A stretch of 64,000 nt of DNA from Flavobacterium psychrotrophum (GCF_003403075.1 NZ_CP031557.1:3224001-3288000), one strand, 5' to 3'; counted from the stretch's first letter, positions 8,639-18,332 are shown. The notes: generated from the letters alone by a model not told the origin. Numbers and translations are program-made.

Positions 8639-8705
8639 ATAGCGCGGATTTGTAATCCGTGCCAAATATGGTAATAAATAAGCACGGATCGCAGATCCGC
8701 GCTAT
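8639..8705. repeat. Palindromic repeat (GCGCGGATTTGTAATCC type)
   Basis: Left arm 8639-8662 and right arm 8682-8705 are near-perfect inverted copies, and each arm contains its own small palindrome (CGGATT-TGT-AATCCG and CGGATC-GCA-GATCCG), allowing a cruciform or cloverleaf fold. Confidence 0.7.
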
Positions 8706-8754
8706 CGGATGTAAGAGTCTGCTAATGAATTAGGGTAATTTCTTTACGTGCCGG

Positions 8755-8835
8755 CATTGCGAGGTACGAAGCAATCTTATTAGGATACTAATTTAAGAAG
8801 CTCATAACAATGAGATTGCTTCGTACCTCGCAATG
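8755..8835. repeat. Palindromic repeat (GATTGCTTCGTACCTCGCAA type)
   Basis: The 23-base arms 8755-8777 and 8813-8835 are perfect inverted copies. The leading TTTCTTTACGTGCCGGCAT also stands before the element at 8639, so the island was built by repeated insertion or duplication. It separates rpoD and tolC, which are convergent. Confidence 0.75.
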
Positions 8836-8880
8836 ACTGACGCTCGTGTAATACGTAACTGAACTTTAAAGCTTCCCCAA

Positions 8881-10203
8881 CTAAAGCGACAAATTTCCTG
8901 CCAGTTCCTTTAAATTAACTTCAGATAATTTAGCGTTAAATTGTGCAGTACTGTTACGTGCAAGGGCATTTACATAGTTAAGCTGCGCCGTGCGTACTTC
9001 AAGCGTAGTAATGGTACCTATGCGGTATTTCTCCATGGTAATATCCAGATTTTGCTCTGCTATCTGTACATTTTTGCCTTCAAGCTTTACAAGGTCGAGG
9101 TTGGTAAGATAGGTTTGGTATGCCGAGATTAGCTGTGCGTTTATGGCCTGAGTTTGCTGGTTTATAACTACGTTGCTATTATCTATCTGTAGCTTTGCTA
9201 TGTTCTCATTACGCTTTTGTAAAAAGCCGTTAAAGATATTTACCCTTGCTGTAAGTCCATAACTCAATCCGCGCCCGGTATTTGTACGGGCAAAGCCAAG
9301 GCTCGACTCGCTATCGGTAAAAACATAACCTGTGGTAACGGCTACATTAGGCAATCGCGCGCCTTTTACCTGTTTAAGATTTAGTTCTGCAACCCGCTTA
9401 TTAATGAGCGAAATTTGTATCTGCGGGTTTTGCGTAGCCGCAAGCGAAAGTAAATCTACCAGCTTTAGCTTATCATCTGTAGCAACAACATCTGCCACTT
9501 TAAAATTCTCCGTCAGTTCACGCGCCATAAGCTGGTTTAGCAACGTCTTGGTATTTTCATACTCCTGCTTTTGCTTCAAAAAATTGGTTTGATCCGTATT
9601 TAGGTCTACCTCGGCATTCAGCACCTCTAGCTTTGCAGCCTTACCTATGGTAAAACGGTTTTGGGCGGTGTTAACACGCTGCTTGCTTATTACTATGGCC
9701 GTATCAAGCGCCTGTAGCATTTGCTGTTGCTGCACAAGTGTAAAATAAGTTTCCATAACATCGCCCACACGGGTAAGCACGGTATACTTTAGCTCAGCCT
9801 CACCCTGCTTTTGCAGTTCCTTTAACTGATCGTATCGGGCAAACATGGCAAAACCGTCAAAAATAGTCCACCCAAGGTTTACGCCATAACTAAGGCTATT
9901 ATTTTTGGCATTGTTCAGTTCCTGCACAGTACCATCGGTACGCTCCTGCTTACTGTTTTGTATGCTGTTGTTCTGGTTAACGCTTCCGTAAAGATTGGGC
10001 AATAAACCTGCATTGGCAAGGCTTACATTCTGCTGATCGATCTTTAGGTTATTATCTGCGATCTTTATGTCAAAATTATTTTTGAGTGCCTGCGATACGG
10101 CATCTTCAACCGACAAAAATGCAGGAAACTGCTGTGCAGTAGTTTCCTGCGCATAAGATGCAGCGCCAAGAAAACAGAATAAAATGTATAAACAATACCT
10201 CAT
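8881..10203 (-). CDS. TolC-family outer-membrane efflux channel
   Basis: Outer-membrane component of a tripartite efflux pump; forms a trimeric channel that meets the adaptor and pump in the periplasm. The 440-residue protein has a signal peptide (MRYCLYILFCFLGAASYAQ) and two OEP repeats rich in long helices, for example the segments around NTAQNRFTIGKAAKLEVLNA and EKYRIGTITTLEVRTAQLNY, the paired motif of this family. I start at the ATG at 10203; the frame extends to TTG at 10227, but that would precede the signal peptide and lie inside the pump gene. It begins one base after the end of the pump's stop codon. Last gene of the operon. Confidence 0.93.
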   Translation of the reverse strand: MRYCLYILFCFLGAASYAQETTAQQFPAFLSVEDAVSQALKNNFDIKIADNNLKIDQQNVSLANAGLLPNLYGSVNQNNSIQNSKQERTDGTVQELNNAKNNSLSYGVNLGWTIFDGFAMFARYDQLKELQKQGEAELKYTVLTRVGDVMETYFTLVQQQQMLQALDTAIVISKQRVNTAQNRFTIGKAAKLEVLNAEVDLNTDQTNFLKQKQEYENTKTLLNQLMARELTENFKVADVVATDDKLKLVDLLSLAATQNPQIQISLINKRVAELNLKQVKGARLPNVAVTTGYVFTDSESSLGFARTNTGRGLSYGLTARVNIFNGFLQKRNENIAKLQIDNSNVVINQQTQAINAQLISAYQTYLTNLDLVKLEGKNVQIAEQNLDITMEKYRIGTITTLEVRTAQLNYVNALARNSTAQFNAKLSEVNLKELAGNLSL

Positions 10204-10204
10204 G

Positions 10205-13200
10205 CTAAAGGTCTTTAATGTTATCAAATTCAGGACGGTGCTTTTTAGGGCGCGACCACATATAATAAATGGCAGGTATTACAAACAGGGTAAGTAATAA
10301 TGAAAACACAGTTCCCCCCACAATTACAACCCCCATACCTATACGGCTGGTAGCAGCAGCACCAAGCGACATTGCAATAGGCAATGCCCCCAGTGCTATG
10401 GCAAGACTGGTCATTAATATAGGGCGCAGGCGGCTTTCGGCACTTTCCATAATGGCCTCATATTTATCTTTACCTTCTTCGCGTAACTGGTTTGCAAATT
10501 CTACAATTAATATACCGTTTTTAGTTACAAGCCCAATAAGCATAATGGTACCTATCTGGCTAAAGATATTCCAGGTTTGCCCAAAAAGCCATAGCGAAAA
10601 CAACGCCCCGGCAACTGCCATAGGCACGGTAAGTATAATGATAAACGGATCTATAAAACTCTCAAACTGACCTGCCAGGATAAGATAGATAAGTAATAAC
10701 GCAAGCCCAAATGCAAACAGCGTATTAGAGCTACTCTCTACAAAGTCGCGCGATTCACCACCAAGGTCGGTTGTAAAGGTATCATCAAGTACTTTTACTT
10801 TAGCACGATCCATGGCCGCTATGCCATCGCTTATACTCATGCCGGGAGCAAGCCCTGCCGAAACGGTAGCACTCATATAACGGTTGTTGTGGTACAGCTG
10901 TGGTGGGCTACTCTCCTCATCTACCGTCACAAGGTTATCGAGCTGGATAAGTTGCCCGGTATTGCTTTTTACATAAATAGAAGTAAGGTCGAGAGGTGTT
11001 TCACGGTCAGTATCTTCAAACTGGCCTATTACCTGGTACTGCTTACCGTTCATCATGAAGTAGCCAAAACGCTGTCCGCTTAACGATAATTGCAGTGTTT
11101 GCGCCACATCCATAAGCGAAACGCCAAGGCTCTGTGCCTTTTCACGGTTTATGGTTACGTTTATTTCAGGCTTATTGAATTTAAGGTTGACATCTGTTGC
11201 AGAAAAAGTAGGGTCTGCATTTACAGCATCCATGAACTCAGGAATTTTTTCGCGGAGTTTTTCAAAGTTAGGTGCCTGGATTATATACTGTATAGGGAAG
11301 CCTCCCCTGCGGTTTACGGCAATGGTAGGCTGTTCCTGCACTGCCACACGGGCTTCGGCATAGCGCTTGGTCCATTTACCCAGATCCTGGGCTATTTCTT
11401 TCTGGCTTCGGGTACGATCTTCGCTATTTTTTAACGAAATCCTGATGCGCCCGCTGTTTACTGATGATGACCCAAAACCGGGAGATGTAATAACCAGGCT
11501 TGTCGCCGTCTCCGGAATCGAATCTTTTATCAGCTTTTCCATCTCCTTCATAAAGCGGTCCATATAATCATACGATGCACCTTCGGGGCCTGTAATGCTC
11601 ATCCCTACATAGCTACGATCATCATACGGTGCAGTTTCTTTTTGCAGCGTACTAAAAAACAGTGCAATAAGACCTATACAAATAGCAAGAATGGGGAAGC
11701 TTAGCCATTTTCGCTTCATATAATCTGTAAGCATGGCAGCATAGCCTTTATTCATTTTCTCGAAATAAGGCTCTGTAAGGTCATAGAATTTTGATTTTTT
11801 GTGTACTCCCTTAATCAGATAAGCGTTAAGCATTGGGGTAAGCGTAAGCGAAACAAATGCCGAAACCAGCACTGCCGCGGCGATTACGACCCCAAATTCG
11901 CGGAAGAGCCTGCCCACAAATCCTTCAAGAAAAATTACCGGAAGAAATACTGCCGCAAGCGTAACAGAGATGGAAATTACCGCAAAGAAAATTTCGTTCG
12001 CGCCTTTTAAAGCTGCCTCTATAGGGGTCATGCCCTCTTCTACCTTTTTAAAGATATTCTCGGTTACCACGATACCATCATCTACCACAAGGCCGGTTGC
12101 CAGTACAATGGCGAGCAGCGTAAGTACATTGATCGAAAAACCAAAAATGTACATGATAAAAAACGTAGCGATAAGCGAAACAGGAATATCAAGTAGCGGA
12201 CGTAGTGCTATGGCCCAGTCCCTAAAGAAAAGGTAAATAATAAGCGTTACCAGTATAATAGATATTGCCAGTGTTTCGGCAACTTCGAGTACTGATTTTT
12301 TAATGAACACCGTATTATCAAGCGCAATATTTAGTGTAAGGTCGCCCGGAAGCTCTTTCTTAAGCTGGTCGTATTGTTTGTAAAACGCATCGGCAATGTC
12401 AATGTAATTTGTACCCGGCTGCGGAATGATGGCAAGCCCCACAAGTTGCTGCCCATTGTTGGTCATTTTTGTTTCCAGGTTTTCCGGCCCCAGTTCGGCA
12501 CGGCCCACATCGCTGAATTTTACGATCTTCTCCCCTTCCGATTTTATGATAATGTTGTCAAATTGTTCGGCTTTCGCCAAATTGCCCAGTGTCTTAACCG
12601 TAAGTTCTGTATTGGCACCGGTTAGCTTACCCGTAGGCAGCTCTACGTTTTGGGCAGCCAATGCACTACGCACATCGCTAACGGTAACACCATACGACGT
12701 AAGTTTTACAGGGTCTACCCACAGGCGCATGGCATAACGCTTCTGCCCCCATATCTGCACGCTGCTTACACCGGGTATGGTTTGCAGGCGCTCTGCAATA
12801 ACATTCTCGGCATAGTCGCTAAGTTCCAGCGGGTCGCGGGTAGCACTTTGCACGGTCATGGTAATAATAGGTTCACTATCGGCATCAGCCTTGCTTACTA
12901 CCGGCGGCGCATCAATATCCTGCGGAAGGCTGCGCACAGCCTGAGATACCTTATCGCGCACGTCGTTAGCAGCTTCCTCCAGGTTTTTTTCAAGTTCAAA
13001 CTCTATAGTTATGTTACTTGACCCCTGGTTACTGCTTGAGGATATGTTACGGATACCATCAATAGAGTTGATGGCCTTTTCTAACGGTTCTGTAATTTGC
13101 GATTCAATAATATCGGCATTGGCCCCCGTATAACTGGTACGTACAGATATTTGCGCCGGGTCGATACTCGGAAACTCACGCACACCAAGAAATGTGTAGC

Positions 13201-13282
13201 CAATAAACCCGAAGATGATGATGGCCACATTCATTACTATGGTAAGCACGGGCCGTTTTATACTGAGTGTACTAAGGCTCAT
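10205..13282 (-). CDS. RND-family (HAE1, AcrB-like) efflux pump, inner membrane
   Basis: Proton-driven inner-membrane transporter expected to export drugs, dyes or other hydrophobic compounds. Length 1025, typical. First transmembrane helix at about 11-31, then the periplasmic porter domain (FPSIDPAQISVRTSYTGA onwards), then TM2-TM6 with the proton-relay motif GLVVDDGIVVTENI in TM4 (near residue 400), a second porter domain, and a final block of membrane helices (LIGLVTKNGILIVEFANQLR). ATG at 13282, one base after the adaptor stop codon. Substrate cannot be told; the high conservation of the Asp pair suggests a working pump. Confidence 0.95.
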   Translation of the reverse strand: MSLSTLSIKRPVLTIVMNVAIIIFGFIGYTFLGVREFPSIDPAQISVRTSYTGANADIIESQITEPLEKAINSIDGIRNISSSSNQGSSNITIEFELEKNLEEAANDVRDKVSQAVRSLPQDIDAPPVVSKADADSEPIITMTVQSATRDPLELSDYAENVIAERLQTIPGVSSVQIWGQKRYAMRLWVDPVKLTSYGVTVSDVRSALAAQNVELPTGKLTGANTELTVKTLGNLAKAEQFDNIIIKSEGEKIVKFSDVGRAELGPENLETKMTNNGQQLVGLAIIPQPGTNYIDIADAFYKQYDQLKKELPGDLTLNIALDNTVFIKKSVLEVAETLAISIILVTLIIYLFFRDWAIALRPLLDIPVSLIATFFIMYIFGFSINVLTLLAIVLATGLVVDDGIVVTENIFKKVEEGMTPIEAALKGANEIFFAVISISVTLAAVFLPVIFLEGFVGRLFREFGVVIAAAVLVSAFVSLTLTPMLNAYLIKGVHKKSKFYDLTEPYFEKMNKGYAAMLTDYMKRKWLSFPILAICIGLIALFFSTLQKETAPYDDRSYVGMSITGPEGASYDYMDRFMKEMEKLIKDSIPETATSLVITSPGFGSSSVNSGRIRISLKNSEDRTRSQKEIAQDLGKWTKRYAEARVAVQEQPTIAVNRRGGFPIQYIIQAPNFEKLREKIPEFMDAVNADPTFSATDVNLKFNKPEINVTINREKAQSLGVSLMDVAQTLQLSLSGQRFGYFMMNGKQYQVIGQFEDTDRETPLDLTSIYVKSNTGQLIQLDNLVTVDEESSPPQLYHNNRYMSATVSAGLAPGMSISDGIAAMDRAKVKVLDDTFTTDLGGESRDFVESSSNTLFAFGLALLLIYLILAGQFESFIDPFIIILTVPMAVAGALFSLWLFGQTWNIFSQIGTIMLIGLVTKNGILIVEFANQLREEGKDKYEAIMESAESRLRPILMTSLAIALGALPIAMSLGAAATSRIGMGVVIVGGTVFSLLLTLFVIPAIYYMWSRPKKHRPEFDNIKDL

Positions 13283-13283
13283 G

Positions 13284-14357
13284 CTACTTGGTTTTAGGAG
13301 TTACTTTTACCTTAACAGGCGCATCTGCTTTAAGGGTAAGCACGCCTGTGGTAATTACGGTATCGCCGGGCTTCAGGCCTTCCAGCACCACAATATCGGC
13401 ATCGGTACGGGTACCGGTGGTTACCATTACCTCAGCAGCCTTACCATTTTTAGATACATAAAGTTTTTTACCACCCTGCACCGGCACTATAGCTTCGGTA
13501 GGTACCATAAAGGCATTGGCAGTTTTATCAAGCGGCAAAATAACGTCGGCAAAAGTACCGGGAATTAAAGCGCCATCTGTATTATCGGCAAGTGCCCTGA
13601 TGCGTAATGTGCGTGTAGACACCTCAACAGCAGGTTCCAGTGCATATACGGTTGCAGCATATTTTTTACCACTTCCGGGCACGCTGAAACTAACTTTAGT
13701 ATTCAGCTTCATTTGCGAAGCATATTTTTCGGGAACGTTAAAGGTAATCTTTACCTTAACGCTGTTTACCAGGGTAGTAATAAGTGTTTGTGGGGTTACG
13801 TAGGTACCCGGAGATATATTACGTAAGCCTATGGTTCCGCTAAACGGCGCACGGATAGATGTTTTTGCTATTTGCGCGTTGATAAGCTGGGTTTGTGCCT
13901 GTGCAGTTTTAAAGTCGGCGCTGGCTATATCATACTCTTCCTGGCTAATGGCTTCTTTTTTCAGCAATAGTTTTGCCCTGCGTTCGTTTTCGGCGGCAAG
14001 GTTCTGTCGTGTCTGGTACTGGTTTGCCTGCGCGCGCAGTTCAATGTCGTTTATTTTTACCAATACCTGCCCCTGCGTAACTTTTGCACCTTCCTGAAAT
14101 GATATCTTCTCTGCAATACCGGCAACCTCGGTTGTGATCTGCACCTGTTCATTAGCCTCTATAGAGCCGGAGAGCGCCAGGGTATTACTAAAATCTTCAG
14201 GGCTTACTACAATGCCATTTACAGCCATAGGCCCCTTTTTACCGCTGCCACCGCCAGAGTTTTCTGCTTTGGCTTTCTTGTTTTCGACTATCCTGTAGTA
14301 CACAAGCGCACCTACCCCAAGTATCAGGATGGCATAAACTATATGCTTTATTTTCAT
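13284..14357 (-). CDS. RND efflux periplasmic adaptor (membrane fusion protein)
   Basis: Periplasmic adaptor bridging pump and TolC channel, 357 residues. An N-terminal helix (5-22) without a lipobox anchors it in the inner membrane. Then a glycine/lysine linker, a lipoyl-like half domain (GSIEANEQVQITTEVAGIAE), a short alpha-hairpin (about 105-165), the second lipoyl half (TSIRAPFSGTIGLRNISPG), a beta-barrel domain and a membrane-proximal domain ending in PVKVKVTPKTK. ATG at 14357 with an exact -7 box 29 bases upstream. First gene of the three-gene operon; no regulator gene adjoins it. Confidence 0.94.
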   Translation of the reverse strand: MKIKHIVYAILILGVGALVYYRIVENKKAKAENSGGGSGKKGPMAVNGIVVSPEDFSNTLALSGSIEANEQVQITTEVAGIAEKISFQEGAKVTQGQVLVKINDIELRAQANQYQTRQNLAAENERRAKLLLKKEAISQEEYDIASADFKTAQAQTQLINAQIAKTSIRAPFSGTIGLRNISPGTYVTPQTLITTLVNSVKVKITFNVPEKYASQMKLNTKVSFSVPGSGKKYAATVYALEPAVEVSTRTLRIRALADNTDGALIPGTFADVILPLDKTANAFMVPTEAIVPVQGGKKLYVSKNGKAAEVMVTTGTRTDADIVVLEGLKPGDTVITTGVLTLKADAPVKVKVTPKTK

Positions 14358-14386
14358 TATATCGATTTAGGAAAAGTAATATTTAG

Positions 14387-14394
14387 CAAATCTA
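14387..14394 (-). promoter_or_regulatory. -7 box TAGATTTG of the efflux operon
   Basis: Exact TAnnTTTG match ending 29 bases before the adaptor ATG; no clear TTG -33 element. Confidence 0.6.
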
Positions 14395-14544
14395 AAATAA
14401 ACAGTGTTGCTAATTTACATTTTAGCATTTAAAAATGACGAATTTAATACATCATTAATATGGTAGACTGTAATTAGTGGTAAAGGTTTAATTGGCAAGG
14501 GTAAATTTTATGACTTTATCTTTGCTTGACTTTGTGACTACTTA

Positions 14545-14599
14545 GTGTGACTTTGTGAAATATTGCGCTAAGTTTCGCAAAGCATACACAAAGTCACAC
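14545..14599. repeat. Inverted repeat GTGTGACTTTGTG / CACAAAGTCACAC
   Basis: Perfect 13-base arms at 14545-14557 and 14587-14599 in the 371-base divergent region between the efflux operon and rpe. A further copy TTGACTTTGTGACTA precedes it. The rest of this region holds only the two promoters. Confidence 0.6.
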
Positions 14600-14694
14600 C
14601 AAGTTTTAGAGCTAACACCACTATTAACCAACACCATAAAAAATCACTTCATTTATAATGGACACCTAGAACTTGTACACGCCTTCTGAAATCT

Positions 14695-14702
14695 TATCTT
14701 TA
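14695..14702 (+). promoter_or_regulatory. Probable rpe promoter, TATCTTTA
   Basis: A 7/8 match to the -7 consensus with TTG at 14674-14676 (18-base spacer), 26 bases before the rpe ATG. Confidence 0.5.
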
Positions 14703-14728
14703 CATCAAAAAACAACAGCACACCACAA

Positions 14729-15391
14729 ATGAAAAATACATTAATTGCACCATCGGTACTTTCGGCAGACTTTGCAAACCTGCAACGCGACGTAGAAATG
14801 ATAAACAGCAGTGAGGCCGACTGGTTTCACGTAGACATTATGGATGGTGTTTTTGTACCAAATATTTCTTTTGGGATGCCGGTGTTGGAGGCCATAGCGC
14901 GCCATGCAAATAAAACCATCGATGTGCACCTGATGATTGTAAACCCAGACCCATACATAAAGACGTTTGCCCAGCTTGGCGCCAACAACCTTACCGTACA
15001 TTTTGAAGCCTGCACTCACCTGCACCGCACACTACAAGCCATAAAAGCCGAAGGTATGAAAGCTGGTGTAGCACTAAACCCACATACAAATGTTAGCCTT
15101 CTTGAAGACATTATTAATGATATTGACCTGGTTTGCATTATGAGTGTAAACCCCGGTTTTGGCGGACAGAGTTTTATAGAGCGCACATATGATAAGATAA
15201 AGCAGCTTAAAGAGATCATTACCCGCAATGGCGCGTCTACCCTTATAGAAATAGACGGCGGCGTGAGCGACAAGAATGCCGTACAGCTTGTAGAAGCCGG
15301 TGCAGATGTTCTTGTAGCCGGTAATTATATTTTTAGGGCAGCAGATCCTGTTGCAACAGTTGCCGACCTTAAAAAACTTACAGCACTTTAG
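14729..15391 (+). CDS. rpe: Ribulose-phosphate 3-epimerase
   Basis: Interconverts ribulose-5-phosphate and xylulose-5-phosphate in the pentose phosphate pathway; cytosolic TIM barrel, 220 residues. Metal and catalytic residues are in place: His34 and Asp36 (HVDIMDG, 34-40), His67 (DVHLMI) and Asp176 (EIDGGV). The phosphate-binding loops NPGFGGQSF (141-149) and GNYIFRA (198-204) are intact. Has its own promoter and terminator. Confidence 0.97.
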   Translation: MKNTLIAPSVLSADFANLQRDVEMINSSEADWFHVDIMDGVFVPNISFGMPVLEAIARHANKTIDVHLMIVNPDPYIKTFAQLGANNLTVHFEACTHLHRTLQAIKAEGMKAGVALNPHTNVSLLEDIINDIDLVCIMSVNPGFGGQSFIERTYDKIKQLKEIITRNGASTLIEIDGGVSDKNAVQLVEAGADVLVAGNYIFRAADPVATVADLKKLTAL

Positions 15392-15419
15392 AATAGTCAC
15401 TTTTCTAATACACAATCAC

Positions 15420-15453
15420 AAAGCTTTCTGATTTCAGGAGGCTTTATTTTTTT
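15420..15453 (+). terminator. Rho-independent terminator of rpe
   Basis: AAAGCTTTCTG (15420-15430) pairs along its whole length, with two G-U pairs, with CAGGAGGCTTT (15435-15445), followed by ATTTTTTTATT. Confidence 0.8.
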
Positions 15454-15480
15454 ATTAAAATTCATTAAATTAATTTTTAG

Positions 15481-15525
15481 TCTAAACTAAATTTATATTT
15501 TTGCAGTATAAATTTTAAGTTTAGA
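15481..15525. promoter_or_regulatory. Promoter of the TonB receptor with flanking inverted repeat
   Basis: The exact -7 box TATTTTTG is at 15496-15503, 21 bases before the ATG. It is flanked by TCTAAACT (15481-15488) and AGTTTAGA (15518-15525), a perfect 8-base inverted repeat whose second half ends on the A of the start codon. The arrangement suggests a repressor site, possibly for iron or metal control, but the regulator is not identified. Confidence 0.5.
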
Positions 15526-17771
15526 TGAAACAATTATATTTTATACTCACAATTTTTGTTGCCTGCATATCATATGGGCAAAGCAATATTAAAGGCATAG
15601 TAACAGATGGCTATCAACCCGTCGCCGGAGCTACAGTTTCTCTTGAAATACCTAACTACATAACCGCAACCGATGGTGATGGTGCATATTTATTAGAAGA
15701 TGTACCGGCAGGTAACCACACCCTGACCATAAGCTACATCGGTTTTAAAACGGTTACAAAGCAACTTAGCGTTACACCCGGCAAAGAGCTTACTGTTATT
15801 ACAACATTAAAAGAAGACGATAAGGCATTAGAAGAAGTAGTAATTACAGGAACGATGAAAGAGGTAAGCCGATCCGACAGCCCCATTCCGGTAGAAATAA
15901 TAACACCAAAACTTTTCAGGAAAAATCCTACCGCCAGCCTGTTTGAAGCCGTGGGGATGATTAATGGTGTAATGCCACAACTTAATTGTAACGTTTGTAA
16001 TACCGGCGACATCCATATTAATGGTATGGAAGGCCCCTATACCATGATACTTATAGACGGCATGCCCATAGTAAGCGCCCTGAGTACGGTATACGGATTA
16101 AGCGGCATACCTAATAGTATTGTAGAGCGTATAGAGGTTGTTAAGGGCCCGGCATCATCACTATATGGTAGTGAGGCTATGGGTGGGCTAATTAATGTAA
16201 TTACCAAATCGCCATCTAAAGCACCAACAGTAAGCGCCGATTACTTTTTTACGAGCTGGGGAGAACTTAGTGCCGATGCCGCAGTAAAGATTAACGCAGG
16301 CAAGGCCAGTTCGCTTTTAGGGATCAATTACTTTAACTATAACGTAAAGGCCGATAAAAACAACGACAACTTTACCGATGTTACCCAGCAAAACCGCATC
16401 TCAATATTCAACAAATGGAGTTTTGAACGGAAAGAAAACCGTCTGGCCAGCATTGCAGCCCGATACGTGTATGAAGACCGCTGGGGTGGCGAAATGCAAT
16501 GGACAAAGCAGTTTCGTGGTAGCGACAGTATTTATGGCGAAAGCATTTACACAAAACGTGCTGAGCTTATTGGCCTTTACCAGCTGCCTTTTACCGAAAA
16601 GATATTTACACAATTTTCTTACAACTGGCACAACCAGAATTCCTGGTACGGCACCACACCTTATATGGCTACACAACAGGTAGGCTTTTTGCAAACCTAC
16701 TGGGATAAGCAATTTGGCGAGAACCACACATTCCTGCTTGGTGCTGCACTGCGCTATACCCGTTATGATGACAACACGCCTGCAACGGCCAGTGCAGACG
16801 GTACTGAAAATCGCCCTCAGAACACCCCACTACCCGGCATTTTTGTACAGGATGAATGGACGCTAAACGATAAGCACAAACTACTGGGCGGCTACCGCTT
16901 TGATTATGATAGAAACCACGGTGGGGTGCATTCGCCACGGGTGGCTTATAAATTTTCGCCGGATGTGCAAAATACGTTCAGGGCAAGCTTCGGTACAGGA
17001 TTCAGGGTCGTAAATTTATTTACCGAAGACCATGCCGCCCTTACCGGCGCGCGACAGGTGGTAATAACCGAAAGCCTGAAACCGGAACGCTCATATAACG
17101 GTAACCTTAACTATGTGTGGAAATTTCCGGCAAAGCCTTTTATCCTTAACCTGGACGTAACAGCTTTCTATTCATATTTTACCAATAAGATAGTGGGTGA
17201 TTTTGACACCGACCCTACAAAAATTATTTATGCCAATCTTAACGGTCACGCCATATCTCAGGGCATTTCTGTAAATACTGACCTGCAGTTTAATTTTCCG
17301 CTAAAGCTTATGGCAGGTATATCATATATTGATGTGTTCAGGATAGAAAACACATTGGGCGAAAGCCAGCGCATACAGCAGCTGCATGCACCTAAATGGA
17401 GTGGTAATTTTATAGCTACCTATAGCCTGCCTAACAATTACAGTGTAGATGTTACCGGTAACTGGTATGGGCCCATGCGCCTGCCCATACAGCCTAATGA
17501 TTACAGGCCTGAATATTCGCCCTGGTATTGTACCGCAAACATTCAGTTTACCAAGAAGATGGATTATGGACTGGAAATTTATTGCGGCTTTAAAAATATC
17601 TTTGACTTTGTACCACGTTATTCGCTAATGCGCCCGTTTGACCCGTTTAATAAAGATGCAGACAACCCTGTTAGCAACCCCAACGGTTATACGTTTGATA
17701 CAGCTTATAATTATGCTTCGCTACAAGGCAGGAGAGTATTTTTAGGAATGCGGTATAATTTGGGTATATAA
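15525..17771 (+). CDS. TonB-dependent receptor with N-terminal carboxypeptidase-like domain
   Basis: Outer-membrane receptor that imports a scarce ligand using TonB energy; 748 residues. Signal peptide 1-18, then a CarboxypepD_reg-like domain (IKGIVTDGYQPVAGATVSLE to about 100), a plug domain (about 110-235) with INGMEGPYTMILIDGMPI and ERIEVVKGPASSLYGSEAMGG, and a beta-barrel ending in RRVFLGMRYNLGI. The plug contains the pair of cysteines CNVC just before the ligand loop, an unusual detail shared in my memory with a flavobacterial receptor subgroup that lacks a SusD partner. Substrate unknown; siderophore, haem or metal are the usual options. Single gene with its own promoter; no SusD-like gene or periplasmic binding protein nearby. 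Confidence 0.92.
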   Translation: MKQLYFILTIFVACISYGQSNIKGIVTDGYQPVAGATVSLEIPNYITATDGDGAYLLEDVPAGNHTLTISYIGFKTVTKQLSVTPGKELTVITTLKEDDKALEEVVITGTMKEVSRSDSPIPVEIITPKLFRKNPTASLFEAVGMINGVMPQLNCNVCNTGDIHINGMEGPYTMILIDGMPIVSALSTVYGLSGIPNSIVERIEVVKGPASSLYGSEAMGGLINVITKSPSKAPTVSADYFFTSWGELSADAAVKINAGKASSLLGINYFNYNVKADKNNDNFTDVTQQNRISIFNKWSFERKENRLASIAARYVYEDRWGGEMQWTKQFRGSDSIYGESIYTKRAELIGLYQLPFTEKIFTQFSYNWHNQNSWYGTTPYMATQQVGFLQTYWDKQFGENHTFLLGAALRYTRYDDNTPATASADGTENRPQNTPLPGIFVQDEWTLNDKHKLLGGYRFDYDRNHGGVHSPRVAYKFSPDVQNTFRASFGTGFRVVNLFTEDHAALTGARQVVITESLKPERSYNGNLNYVWKFPAKPFILNLDVTAFYSYFTNKIVGDFDTDPTKIIYANLNGHAISQGISVNTDLQFNFPLKLMAGISYIDVFRIENTLGESQRIQQLHAPKWSGNFIATYSLPNNYSVDVTGNWYGPMRLPIQPNDYRPEYSPWYCTANIQFTKKMDYGLEIYCGFKNIFDFVPRYSLMRPFDPFNKDADNPVSNPNGYTFDTAYNYASLQGRRVFLGMRYNLGI

Positions 17772-17874
17772 AAGCGGTAGAGGAGGAATTAATAAAGTTG
17801 GAGATTTTATCACAAGTCGACCCTGAAAGTCAATTATTTAACATTTATTTAAGACCAAAAGACGCATGAAAATA

Positions 17875-17882
17875 TACTTTTG
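17875..17882 (+). promoter_or_regulatory. -7 box TACTTTTG of small lipoprotein gene
   Basis: Exact TAnnTTTG match, 33 bases before the ATG at 17916. Confidence 0.6.
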
Positions 17883-17915
17883 AGCACACGGTAAGTCTAA
17901 AATTTCATCAATATT

Positions 17916-18332
17916 ATGAAAAAAATATTCGGATTTGTTTTAATATGTGTTATTGGATGCTCTACCAGTAAAAAAACACCGGAGCGTTTATCTCCTGAGA
18001 AGCAGCTTTTATATAATCAAAGAGAAGGGTTTGCACATTTTTTTAAAATACAGGTTTTTTGTGATGCTTTAGAAAAAAGCTATCAGGACAAAGAAATTTT
18101 TGAAAAGATTGGAAAAGAAGATTTATTAGGCGGATATGATGGGATTGCTCATTCATCAATTCAAGAAAAAATTGACAGTTTAGCCACAAAAGTGGCAAAC
18201 TCAATAAAGCCTGAAGAATATCCCGATTTTGAAAATAAGAAGTTTATAATGAAAGCCTGCCTTGAATATTACAACAGCAAAGAACTAGATTCGATAGCCA
18301 GATTTATGGCAGAGAAATACAATAAAGACTGA
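17916..18332 (+). CDS. Hypothetical lipoprotein
   Basis: A 138-residue protein with a lipoprotein signal (MKKIFGFVLICVIGCSTSKK; the lipidated Cys is residue 15). The rest is charged and mostly helical, with no domain I recognise. It is more AT-rich than its neighbours, which may point to recent arrival or to weak constraint. Own promoter. Downstream, 18343-18420 holds short CACAAAG repeats and no terminator that I can see. Confidence 0.7.
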   Translation: MKKIFGFVLICVIGCSTSKKTPERLSPEKQLLYNQREGFAHFFKIQVFCDALEKSYQDKEIFEKIGKEDLLGGYDGIAHSSIQEKIDSLATKVANSIKPEEYPDFENKKFIMKACLEYYNSKELDSIARFMAEKYNKD

